From Verrucomicrobiales bacterium (lineage in GTDB: Bacteria; Verrucomicrobiota; Verrucomicrobiia; Limisphaerales; UBA1100), in NCBI GenBank assembly GCA_002724615.1, contig PBPF01000018.1, positions 1 to 7,540 of the forward strand: a DNA stretch of 7,540 bases. The letters run 5' to 3'. Positions within the stretch are counted from its first letter, which is position 1. Every line of letters begins with the position of its first letter. A program made the position numbers and the translations under genes. The notes under the pieces are model-generated. The model was not told the DNA's origin and searched no databases. It worked only from the letters and a program-made list of their open reading frames with translations. Shown here in pieces: positions 1 to 6,003 of the stretch.

Positions 1-2
1 GA

Positions 3-374
3 GCGTTGGATCGTGCTCTGGAGTTTTTCGAGAGGCTAAATCCACAAGCCAAGGCAGGCACGATCAGTGAACTGATGGAACTGGTGGACTTGTTTGCGGA
101 AGAGACAGCGGACACAGGGACGCTCGAGGGCTGCTGGATTGAGATAGAAGGGCAGGGGAGGGGCGAGGTGATTTTCCCCAAACTGGACGAAAACGGCAAG
201 CCGGAGTCGTACGAGAAGGTCATCGTACGAATGGAGGACGGCAGTGAGTTAGAGCATAAAAAAGAGGGGCTTAAGTTTGCATTTGTTTGCCTGGGCGGAG
301 GCGAGTATGGACTGGATGCGGAGACGGGCCAGCCGCGGTGCACAGTGCCGGGGCATACACTGGGGGTGCGCTAG
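3..374 (+). CDS. Hypothetical protein, 5' end probably outside the window
   Basis: I do not recognise this protein. The frame is open to the left edge; the first possible start inside the window is TTG at 6, giving 122 residues, but there is no visible ribosome binding site and the gene may begin upstream. The product is acidic, without membrane segments or a signal peptide. It starts with a helical stretch (LEFFERLNPQAK, then ELMELVDLFAEE), followed by a probable beta-rich part (CWIEIEG, GEVIFPKL, EKVIVRM, LKFAFVCLGGGEYGLD). Codon use looks like real coding sequence and the opposite strand offers no better gene over most of its length. It converges on gluQ: its TAG stop at 372-374 overlaps the gluQ TAG (371-373 on the other strand) in a shared CTAG. 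Function unknown; it could be the C-terminal part of a longer protein. Confidence 0.5.
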   Translation, partial: ALDRALEFFERLNPQAKAGTISELMELVDLFAEETADTGTLEGCWIEIEGQGRGEVIFPKLDENGKPESYEKVIVRMEDGSELEHKKEGLKFAFVCLGGGEYGLDAETGQPRCTVPGHTLGVR

Positions 375-1168
375 GCGAGAATTTCGTTGGGTCTGCGGCC
401 GTTTTGGCGAAGGGCGCGCAGGCTGAGGGCCTTATGCCGCTTGGCGAGGCGTTCGCCATTTTCATCTGTGATTAGGGGGCAGTGGTAGAATTGGGGAGGC
501 TCCAAGTTCAATGCGCGGTAGAGGAGTAATTGGCGCGCGGTGGAGAGCAGCAGATCTTCCCCACGCACAACCTCCGTGATTTCCATTTCGGCATCGTCCA
601 CCACCACGGCGAGTTGATAGGCGGGTATGCCATTTTTTTGCCAGACTGGAAAATCCCCAAAGTCAGTGCCGGCTTTGTAGTGCCGGACGCCTTGTGCGTT
701 GTCGGTAAACTCGATCACTTCACCTTGAGGGACGCGGAAACGCCAGTTGATCTTGGTTGAATCTTGTGAAAAGAGAGTTGAGGTGTTCTTTTCCCGACAA
801 GTGCCTGGGTAAATGGGGTCACCATCTTCGGCGTGGGGAGCGGTTGCGGCTTCGCGGATGTCGCGCCGGGAGCAGTCGCAAGGGAAAAGATGGCCGCCGG
901 CGCAGAGTTTTTCGAAGGCATCTTGGTAAAGTGGCAGTCGGGATGACTGTTGGACCAGATCCCCATCCCAACTGATGCCAAGCCACTGGAGATCCTTCAT
1001 GGCGGCATTTGTGAAATCTTGCTTGCAGCGATCAGGATCAAGATCCTCATTGCGGTAAAAGAGGGTGCCATTTTGTTCGCGCGCGCGTTGATGGGCGGTC
1101 CAGAAGGTCTTGGCGTGACCGAGGTGAAGCAGACCGGAGGGGGTTGGGGCAATACGACCGCGGTACAT
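371..1168 (-). CDS. gluQ: Glutamyl-Q tRNA(Asp) synthetase (GluQ-RS)
   Basis: This is a truncated class I GluRS paralogue that activates glutamate without tRNA and attaches it to queuosine at the wobble position of tRNA-Asp in the cytoplasm. From the chosen start it has 265 residues, in the family range, and lacks the anticodon-binding domain of GluRS. Visible signatures are RIAPTPSGLLHLGHA with the HIGH-type motif (residues 15-18), the EDLDPDR loop (41-47), VVDD and VVRGEDLL (189-207), and a degenerate KMSKS motif LAKRHKA (241-247). A zinc site as described for E. coli YadB is present: C97-x-C99, then Y120-PGT-C124. The frame is open back to 1222, but that extension lies inside the upstream amidase gene and does not look like the family. 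ATG at 1168 lies one base after the amidase TGA (TGACATG), indicating translational coupling and a two-gene operon. The family call is firm. Confidence 0.9.
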   Translation of the reverse strand: MYRGRIAPTPSGLLHLGHAKTFWTAHQRAREQNGTLFYRNEDLDPDRCKQDFTNAAMKDLQWLGISWDGDLVQQSSRLPLYQDAFEKLCAGGHLFPCDCSRRDIREAATAPHAEDGDPIYPGTCREKNTSTLFSQDSTKINWRFRVPQGEVIEFTDNAQGVRHYKAGTDFGDFPVWQKNGIPAYQLAVVVDDAEMEITEVVRGEDLLLSTARQLLLYRALNLEPPQFYHCPLITDENGERLAKRHKALSLRALRQNGRRPNEILA

Positions 1169-1169
1169 G

Positions 1170-2054
1170 TCAATCGAGCAGGCGGCGGGTGATGCCGTCG
1201 TAGGCGTCAATGCGTCGGTCACGTAGGAATGGCCAGTGGGTGCGTGCCTCTTGGACTTGGCTTAGATCCAGCTCAACAAGCAGGGTTTCCTCCGTGTCCG
1301 TGGCTGCCTCTCCGAGGATTTCCCCGGATGGAGCGACGGCAAAACTGCGGCCCCAAAACTCAATGCCATCACCGCCCGCCGGCGCTTCATGGCCGGTGCG
1401 GTTTACAGCAGCAACAAAACAGCCGTTGGCAATGGCGTGGCTTTGCTGGATGGTGCGCCATGCGGCGTGCTGGGACTCACCCTCGGCGGCCTTCTCGGCT
1501 GGATGCCAGCCGATGGCAGTGGGATAAAGCAGTATTTCCGCACCCGCCAAGGCGGTGAGGCGCGCAGCCTCAGGATACCATTGATCCCAACAAATCAATG
1601 TACCGATGCGTCCATGTGCCGTATCCCAAGCGCGAAAGCCGGTGTCGCCGGGTGTGAAATAGAATTTTTCGTAGTAGAGCGGATCATCGGGGATGTGCAT
1701 TTTGCGATAAACGCCCAGTAATTTGCCATCGGCATCAATGATCGCAGCGCTATTGTGAAATACACCTGCTGCTCGCCGCTCGAAAATGGATACCACCAAG
1801 ACCACACCATGTTTGCCAGCCAGCGACTGGAATGCCTCGGTGGTCGGTCCGGGAATGGTCTCGGCTAGGTCGAAATTCGCGTGGTCCTCGCTTTGACAAA
1901 AATACTCCGTTGCAAACAACTCCTGCGTGCAGATGATCTGTGCGCCGTCCCGTGCAGCCTTCTCGGTGGCCTTAAGTGTGCGCTGGAGATTGGCTTCTCC
2001 GGAGCGTTGCTGGAGCAAGGCGAGCATCACGTGCTGTGGTTGGGAAGGTGTCAC
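1170..2054 (-). CDS. aguB: Nitrilase-superfamily amidase, probable N-carbamoylputrescine amidase
   Basis: This carbon-nitrogen hydrolase of 294 residues resembles N-carbamoylputrescine amidase, which hydrolyses N-carbamoylputrescine to putrescine, CO2 and ammonia in the agmatine route to polyamines. The Glu-Lys-Cys triad is visible: E45 in CTQELF, K118 in YRKMHIPDD, and nucleophile C155 in LICWDQWYPEAAR. The stretches YYEKFYFTPGD and LLYPTAIGWHP are typical of the AguB branch. The start is taken as GTG at 2054; an in-frame ATG at 2027 (residue 10) would trim the first beta strand, and a stop lies in frame a little upstream. The gene is first in a pair with gluQ. The usual partner, agmatine deiminase (aguA), is not in the window, so the substrate is inferred only from sequence similarity; another short omega-amide or carbamoyl substrate is possible. 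The superfamily call is very sure, the AguB call good. Confidence 0.82.
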   Translation of the reverse strand: MTPSQPQHVMLALLQQRSGEANLQRTLKATEKAARDGAQIICTQELFATEYFCQSEDHANFDLAETIPGPTTEAFQSLAGKHGVVLVVSIFERRAAGVFHNSAAIIDADGKLLGVYRKMHIPDDPLYYEKFYFTPGDTGFRAWDTAHGRIGTLICWDQWYPEAARLTALAGAEILLYPTAIGWHPAEKAAEGESQHAAWRTIQQSHAIANGCFVAAVNRTGHEAPAGGDGIEFWGRSFAVAPSGEILGEAATDTEETLLVELDLSQVQEARTHWPFLRDRRIDAYDGITRRLLD

Positions 2055-2109
2055 GGTGGGGCATGGTGTGCGCCGTCAGTGCCGTGTCAAGCTTGTGCTG
2101 TTGGAATTC

Positions 2110-2131
2110 TGTGAATTTCTTCTTATTCACA
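2110..2131. repeat. Perfect 7-bp inverted repeat in the divergent intergenic region
   Basis: TGTGAAT and ATTCACA are separated by 8 bases (2110-2116 and 2125-2131). The repeat lies between the divergent amidase and HU genes. It could be an operator for a dimeric regulator or a small hairpin. The TGTGA/TCACA half sites resemble a CRP site, but they are 12 bases apart rather than 6, so it is not a standard CRP box. Confidence 0.4.
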
Positions 2132-2146
2132 ATGCTCCATTTAACC

Positions 2147-2176
2147 TTGCGCCTGTCGTGCCTCGCGCGGTTAATA
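2147..2176 (+). promoter_or_regulatory. Possible sigma70-type promoter for the HU gene
   Basis: A -35-like TTGCGC (2147-2152) and a -10-like TTAATA (2171-2176) are 18 bases apart, placing a start near 2183 and a leader of about 40 nt before the HU start codon. The match is only moderate. The -10 region sits inside an inverted repeat (2165-2182), as would be expected for a repressed or autoregulated promoter; this is an inference. Confidence 0.3.
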
Positions 2177-2191
2177 ACGCGCAGTCGCGAG
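2162..2191. repeat. Nested inverted repeats upstream of the HU gene
   Basis: An outer perfect repeat, CTCGCG (2162-2167) and CGCGAG (2186-2191), encloses an inner near-perfect dyad: GCGC, one extra G, GTTA, a central A, TAAC, GCGC (2165-2182). The two can form alternative hairpins in RNA, or the inner one can serve as a protein-binding dyad covering the putative -10 element. No function can be assigned from sequence alone. Confidence 0.4.
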
Positions 2192-2223
2192 ACACGAATT
2201 AATCGCAAACAAACTAGAGAACA

Positions 2224-2511
2224 ATGGCAAAACTATCGAAGACAGCAATCACCAATGAAGTCGCGGAAGGCGCGGGTATCTCGAAGGCGCAGGCCAAGGC
2301 GGCGCTTGAGACACTGGCCGGCTTGGCGTATAATAATGCCAAGGATGGCTTCACTATTCCCGGCATTGGCAAGGTGTCCGTGCGGCAAACCGCAGCCCGC
2401 AAGATGATAATGCGCTTTGGCCCCAAGGCAGGAGAGGAAATTGACGTGCCGGCAAAGACCAAACTGAAGTTCACCTTCCTTAAGGCGGCAAAGGAAGAGA
2501 TTCTCGGCTAA
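2224..2511 (+). CDS. HU-family DNA-binding protein
   Basis: This 95-residue protein has the length and layout of the HU/IHF family of dimeric nucleoid proteins, which bend and compact DNA. The N-terminal helical part (LSKTAITNEVAEGAGISKAQ, residues 4-23, then KAALETLAGLAYNNAK) is followed by the conserved FTIPGIGKVSVRQTAAR (43-59), the DNA-binding beta arm, and a C-terminal helix (FLKAAKEEIL). In the arm, the usual RNPxTGExIxIPA motif appears as RFGPKAGEEIDVPAK: the intercalating proline is kept (P67) but the asparagine is lost and spacing is one residue longer. The ATG at 2224 matches the family start; only a weak purine-rich stretch (AGAGAA) precedes it. It is transcribed alone, with a strong terminator right after it. 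I cannot say whether it is an HU or IHF functional type. Confidence 0.9.
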   Translation: MAKLSKTAITNEVAEGAGISKAQAKAALETLAGLAYNNAKDGFTIPGIGKVSVRQTAARKMIMRFGPKAGEEIDVPAKTKLKFTFLKAAKEEILG

Positions 2512-2529
2512 GGCAAAATGAATTCCAAC

Positions 2530-2560
2530 AAGGCGTCCCGCTAGGGGCGCCTTTTTTTTT
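2530..2560 (+). terminator. Rho-independent terminator after the HU gene
   Basis: A 10-bp stem (AAGGCGTCCC at 2530-2539 with GGGGCGCCTT at 2544-2553, one G-T wobble) has a 4-base loop and runs into nine T residues (2552-2560). It lies 18 bases after the HU stop codon and separates that gene from the downstream cluster. Confidence 0.93.
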
Positions 2561-2586
2561 AGGCGGTTTTAGAATAGAATTGGCGC

Positions 2587-3552
2587 ATGAAGATAGGCGT
2601 GGTTGGCAGCGGGGCGTTGGGTTGCTTTTACGGCGGTCGCCTGTGTCGTACCGGACATGATGTTCACCTGCTCCTTCGTGGCAGCTATGAGGCTGTGGCC
2701 AAGAACGGCCTGCGCATCCAAGGCCCCGAGGGCGACCTACTGGTTCATCCCCATGCTCACAATGACCCTGAAGATGTTGGTGAATGCGACCTTGTCATGG
2801 TTTGCCTCAAGACCACTGCCAACCATCAGTTCACATCCCTTATTCCTCCACTGCTCAACAAAGACACCGCCATTCTTTGCCTTCAAAACGGCCTAGGAAA
2901 TTGCGAGGAGTTGGCCGGGTCATTCGGGGCCCAGCGCATTATTGGTGGACTGTGCTTCGTTTGCCTTAACCGCACCGAGCCCGCCGTTGTTCATCACATT
3001 GCCTTTGGAAAGGTTGTCATGGGCAATTTCGGCAGGCCCGCCGGCAAACGCATTCGCGCTATCGCCGAAACCTTCAAGGAAGCTCGCATTCCTTGTGAAG
3101 TTTCCGACAACCTAGAGCAGAGCCAGTGGGAAAAACTCGTTTGGAACATTCCTTTCAATGGACTTGGTGTCGCCGCGACAGCCGGCCTTAAAGCCTTGGA
3201 AGGCGGGGAAATACCCAAGGATCTAAATCCCGTCAAACCCACCAATCAATTGCTCAACGAGCCCGACTGGGAGGAATGGGTCCGTGGCTTGATGGCCGAG
3301 ATCATTACCGTCGCTAATGCAAAGGGGCTGGAGGTGGAATCCGGCCTCGCCGATCAAATGATCAACTATACCCGCGACATGGCCGAATACCGCGCCTCCA
3401 CCCTCATTGACTTTGAGCGCGGCCAGTCACTGGAAATGGAAAGTATGTTCCTTGAGCCTTATCGCCAAGCACAGGCAACCGGCACAAAAACCCCGCGACT
3501 TGAAGCGCTGTGCAACATCTTGAATAAGCTGAATATTGACAAATGCGTGTAA
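2587..3552 (+). CDS. panE: Ketopantoate reductase family protein (2-dehydropantoate 2-reductase)
   Basis: This 321-residue protein is of the PanE/ApbA family, which reduces 2-dehydropantoate to pantoate with NADPH in pantothenate and CoA biosynthesis. The N-terminal Rossmann fold opens with MKIGVVGSGALG (GxGxxG at residues 7-12), then CLKT (K75) and LQNGLGN (N101), both typical cofactor or substrate contacts. The C-terminal helical domain has the catalytic lysine in WEKLVWNIPFN (K183, with N187 and N191) and the acidic substrate-binding position in SLEME (E283). Between the catalytic helix and the next helix (about residues 203-230) there is a proline-rich stretch roughly 12 residues longer than I expect. 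The C-terminal EPYRQAQATG pattern marks a subgroup whose members are not all proven pantoate makers. A TAGAAT at 2570-2575 may be a -10 element. The gene heads the panE-gltX-pgsA-peroxidase cluster. Confidence 0.78.
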   Translation: MKIGVVGSGALGCFYGGRLCRTGHDVHLLLRGSYEAVAKNGLRIQGPEGDLLVHPHAHNDPEDVGECDLVMVCLKTTANHQFTSLIPPLLNKDTAILCLQNGLGNCEELAGSFGAQRIIGGLCFVCLNRTEPAVVHHIAFGKVVMGNFGRPAGKRIRAIAETFKEARIPCEVSDNLEQSQWEKLVWNIPFNGLGVAATAGLKALEGGEIPKDLNPVKPTNQLLNEPDWEEWVRGLMAEIITVANAKGLEVESGLADQMINYTRDMAEYRASTLIDFERGQSLEMESMFLEPYRQAQATGTKTPRLEALCNILNKLNIDKCV

Positions 3553-3571
3553 ACCATTACTCAACCGCCCC

Positions 3572-4882
3572 ATGAACGTCCGCGTCCGCTTTGCCCCCAG
3601 TCCCACCGGCCACCTGCATATTGGTGGCGCGCGCACGGCGTTGTTTAATTGGCTGTACGCGCGTCATACGGGCGGGCAATTCGTGCTCCGTATTGAAGAC
3701 ACGGACGCGGAACGCAACACGCCCGAGGCTATCGAGGCACTGATTACCGGCCTGCGTTGGCTGGGGTTGGATTGGGATGAGGGTCCCGAGGGCAGCACGC
3801 CGCAGGGCGATTTTTTCCAGTCGCAGAGGTCGGAAATCCATTCGCGCCGCGTGGACGAGCTTCGGGAGAAGGATCTCGCATATGAGCACGAGGGCGCCAT
3901 TAGGTTTCGCATGACGCGTGAGGCGACCACTATTCCCGACCTCATTTGCGGGGATGTCGTTCGCGAATTGACCGATCGAGAGCAGGAGCAGCCGGACTTC
4001 GTTATCGTGCGTTCAGATGGCAAGCCGGTGTTTCACCTTGTCAACGTGGTCGATGACATCGAGATGGGCATCACGCACGTGATTCGCGGGGAGGATCACC
4101 TTTCCAACACAGCCAAGCATATGGCGCTGTTCCGGGCATTCGACGTGGAGCCGCCGGCATTCGCGCACATCCCGCTGATTCTTAATGCCAATGGCAGTAA
4201 AATGAGCAAGCGCGATGAGGGCGCCTCGTTGGAGACGTGGCGCGATGAGGGGTTGCTGCCCGAGGCGATGATAAATTATCTCAGCCTCCTAGGCTGGTCA
4301 CCCAAAGATGACACCGAGGTGATGGCCGTGGCGGAGATCATCAATCGATTTGACCTGCCGCAAGTCAATCGTGCCAACGCGCGATTCGACGACGAGAAAC
4401 TGCGCTGGATCAACTATGAGCACCTACGCCAAACACCCATGCCGCAATACCGTATGCTGGCGGAAAATGTCGGCATGCCGCTGGAAGGACACGATGAGGA
4501 TTTTGTGAATGCCGCCTTGGCGACTTGCCAGGAAAAGGTGAAATCCCTGCCAGACTTGCCGTCGTTCGGCGCGTTTTATTTTACCGATGATTTCCCGGTG
4601 GACAGTGATTTTGGCGAAAAAGCAATGACACAGGAAAACCTGTCCGCACTGGCTGCATTGCGTGACGCCTATGTGGCCGTGGAATCATTTGAGGCGGATG
4701 CGCTTGAGGCATCGCTCAAACAATTGGCGGAGGAATTGGGCGTAAAGGTGCGCGTTCTGGTTCAGCCTGCGCGGTTCGCCTGCACGGGGCAAAAAGTGGG
4801 TCCCAGTCTTTATCACCTCATGGAAGTGCTGGGCAGGGACAAGGTGTTGGGGCGTATTGACCGCGCCCTGAGTGGGTCATGA
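3572..4882 (+). CDS. gltX: Glutamyl-tRNA synthetase, compact form
   Basis: This class I aminoacyl-tRNA synthetase charges tRNA-Glu in the cytoplasm. It has 436 residues, shorter than the usual 465-500. RFAPSPTGHLHIGGAR holds the HIGH motif (residues 14-19), followed by RIEDTD (40-45), VVDD and HVIRGEDHLSNT (159-180), and KMSKRDEG (210-217); the anticodon-binding domain ends in QPARFACTGQKVGPSLYHLMEVLG. The shortfall lies largely between LREKDLAY (97-104) and EGAIRFRM (107-114), where most GluRSs have some 35-40 residues with a Cys-rich zinc region; here the two ends join directly, without a frameshift. ATG at 3572 is chosen because the family begins at VRVRFAPSPTG; an in-frame TTG at 3536 would overlap panE. 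It lies 19 bases after panE and overlaps pgsA by 4 bases. It is probably functional, since all catalytic motifs are intact. Confidence 0.95.
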   Translation: MNVRVRFAPSPTGHLHIGGARTALFNWLYARHTGGQFVLRIEDTDAERNTPEAIEALITGLRWLGLDWDEGPEGSTPQGDFFQSQRSEIHSRRVDELREKDLAYEHEGAIRFRMTREATTIPDLICGDVVRELTDREQEQPDFVIVRSDGKPVFHLVNVVDDIEMGITHVIRGEDHLSNTAKHMALFRAFDVEPPAFAHIPLILNANGSKMSKRDEGASLETWRDEGLLPEAMINYLSLLGWSPKDDTEVMAVAEIINRFDLPQVNRANARFDDEKLRWINYEHLRQTPMPQYRMLAENVGMPLEGHDEDFVNAALATCQEKVKSLPDLPSFGAFYFTDDFPVDSDFGEKAMTQENLSALAALRDAYVAVESFEADALEASLKQLAEELGVKVRVLVQPARFACTGQKVGPSLYHLMEVLGRDKVLGRIDRALSGS

Positions 4883-5493
4883 CGACAGCCAACAAGGTAA
4901 CCATTATTCGCATTGCGCTCGTGCCTGTGTTCGTAGTGTCGATCCTGTATTACTTCCGAAAATACGACCCCGCCAGCCCGGAGACCGCCGAGATTTACCG
5001 CTGGACGGCCATTGCCGCGTTCCTGTTAGCGACGGTGAGTGACTTTGTTGACGGCTGGCTGGCGCGCAACCGCAACCAGCAAACCAAGCTTGGCTCGTAC
5101 CTCGACCCCATTGCCGACAAACTGCTGCTTATCTCCGGTCTTGTGTTGTTGGCGATACCTCTCAAGACCCAGCCCTTTGGCGAGCCGTTGCCTTATTGGT
5201 TTGTGGGCATTGTTTTCGGGCGCGACCTGATCGTGGTTGCCGGCGCCACGCTCGTGTACCTGACAATTGGCGACCTCACCGTTCGCCCGCACATTCTCAG
5301 CAAGATTTCCTCCGTGCTGCAGATGGTATGCATTGGCTGGATGCTCTTCAAGTTCACTCCCGTTGTCACCTTTTGGCTTGTGATTGGCGCAAGCGTCACC
5401 ACAGCCATCACGGGTGTCATCTACGTGATGGATGGCATTCGCCAGTTCAGTGAGCATCCCGTGGCACACCCGGAGAAAAAGGACGAAAGCTGA
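4879..5493 (+). CDS. pgsA: CDP-diacylglycerol--glycerol-3-phosphate 3-phosphatidyltransferase
   Basis: This integral membrane enzyme of 204 residues transfers the phosphatidyl group from CDP-diacylglycerol to glycerol-3-phosphate, the committed step to phosphatidylglycerol and cardiolipin. The full CDP-alcohol phosphatidyltransferase signature is present: D58-G59-x2-A62-R63-x8-G72-x3-D76-x3-D80, whose aspartates bind metal and the CDP moiety. The N-terminal NKVTIIRIALVPVFVVSILYY (residues 5-25) and later hydrophobic segments (about 43-55, 82-95, 106-130, 143-159, 163-184) fit the six-helix fold. The C-terminal tail is short and charged. The start ATG overlaps the gltX TGA in an ATGA, implying translational coupling. 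PgsA is preferred over phosphatidylserine or CDP-choline-type enzymes because of the N-terminal pattern and length, but family members with other acceptors share the motif. Confidence 0.88.
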   Translation: MTTANKVTIIRIALVPVFVVSILYYFRKYDPASPETAEIYRWTAIAAFLLATVSDFVDGWLARNRNQQTKLGSYLDPIADKLLLISGLVLLAIPLKTQPFGEPLPYWFVGIVFGRDLIVVAGATLVYLTIGDLTVRPHILSKISSVLQMVCIGWMLFKFTPVVTFWLVIGASVTTAITGVIYVMDGIRQFSEHPVAHPEKKDES

Positions 5494-5529
5494 TTGGCAA
5501 CCGGGCTCGCTCCGGGCATGATTGTCGCG

Positions 5530-6003
5530 ATGGCAACCACACCTCCCATCCAGCTGAAGGAAGGCGACAAGGCACCTGCGTTTCAATCCGCAACCCAGGC
5601 CGGTGGCCAAGTGGCGTTGAAGGACTTCAAGGGAAAATACGTCGTCCTGTTTTTTTATCCCAAGGACGACACACCCGGCTGAACGGTGGAAGCCTGCGCG
5701 TTCCGTGACGAACACGCTCGTTTCGAGAAGGCTGATGCCGTGCTGCTGGGCGTCAGTCCCGATTCTCCAGCGAAGCACGACAAGTTTATCGCCAAGCACG
5801 ACCTGCCTTTCACCCTTATTGCCGACGAGGACACTACTGTATGCCAAGCCTATGGAGTTTGGGGCCGCAAAAAGTTCATGGGCCGCGAATACGACGGTGT
5901 GTTTCGTGCCACATTTCTAATCGACCCCAAGGGTAAGATTCAAAAAATCTGGCCCAAGGTGAAGCCGGCTGAACACGCCGTCGAGGTGTTGGCGGAATTA
6001 TAA
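5530..6003 (+). CDS. bcp: BCP-type peroxiredoxin (thioredoxin-dependent thiol peroxidase), probable selenoprotein
   Basis: This is a peroxiredoxin of the BCP/PrxQ type, which reduces hydrogen peroxide and organic hydroperoxides using thioredoxin. Read through an in-frame TGA at 5680-5682 the product has 157 residues, the normal length (E. coli Bcp 156). Order of motifs: [10 protein letters not shown] (9-18), [13 protein letters not shown] (38-50), the TGA codon (51), TVEAC with resolving C56, [38 protein letters not shown], the conserved R126 in [12 protein letters not shown], and WPKVK near the end. TGA replaces the peroxidatic cysteine of the PxxxTxxC motif, so selenocysteine is the natural reading, and a SECIS-like hairpin follows. 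ATG at 5530 fits the family N-terminus; ATG 5518 and TTG 5494 are alternatives. The gene starts 36 bases after pgsA. The other explanation is a nonsense mutation or sequencing error at TGC, less likely given the exact position and hairpin. Confidence 0.88.
5680..5682 (+). other. In-frame TGA, predicted selenocysteine codon
   Basis: This codon occupies position 51 of the peroxidase, between DDTPG and TVEAC, where related proteins have the catalytic cysteine. The frame continues uninterrupted for another 106 codons with family-typical sequence. TGA acts as a normal stop for the amidase, gltX and pgsA genes in this window, so general reassignment of UGA is unlikely and local recoding is the better reading. 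Confidence 0.82.
5689..5724 (+). promoter_or_regulatory. Candidate bacterial SECIS element
   Basis: Within the coding sequence just after the TGA, the RNA can fold as follows: lower stem 5689-5693 with 5720-5724 (5 pairs, one G-U), a 2x2 internal loop, 5696-5698 with 5715-5717, a C-A mismatch (5699/5714), 5700-5703 with 5710-5713, and a 6-nt apical loop CGUGAC (5704-5709). The loop starts 21 nt after the UGA and has G at its second position. Bacterial SECIS elements usually have a loop 16-37 nt after UGA with G in one of the first two loop positions, where SelB binds. The folding was done by eye, with no energy calculation. Confidence 0.65.

Noticed and set aside
1169..1222. N-terminal extension of gluQ to 1222
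   Set aside because: It would overlap the amidase by 53 bases and adds 18 residues that do not look like the family. ATG at 1168, one base after the amidase stop, places MYRGRIAPTPSG at the usual start.
2085..2090. Perfect -35 hexamer TTGACA on the minus strand upstream of the amidase
   Set aside because: No acceptable -10 element lies 16-18 bases downstream, so I do not call a promoter.
2110..2131. CRP binding site
   Set aside because: The half sites TGTGA and TCACA are spaced 12 bases apart in place of the required 6.
3536..3571. TTG start for gltX at 3536
   Set aside because: It would overlap panE and add 12 atypical residues before MNVRVRFAPSPTG, the normal GluRS beginning.
5680..5682. 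Genome-wide reassignment of UGA (for example to glycine or tryptophan)
   Set aside because: UGA ends the amidase, gltX and pgsA genes at family-typical lengths, and Gly or Trp would not replace a peroxidatic cysteine.
5026..5847. Long minus-strand open frame of 273 codons
   Set aside because: It lies antisense to pgsA and the peroxidase, which are clearly recognised. Its translation is rich in His, Gln and Gly and resembles no family, as expected for a shadow frame.
5494..6003. Two separate genes or a broken pseudogene in place of one peroxidase
   Set aside because: Neither half is a functional unit by itself. Together they give one full-length protein in the same frame, with the only interruption at the catalytic cysteine codon and no frameshift or other decay.
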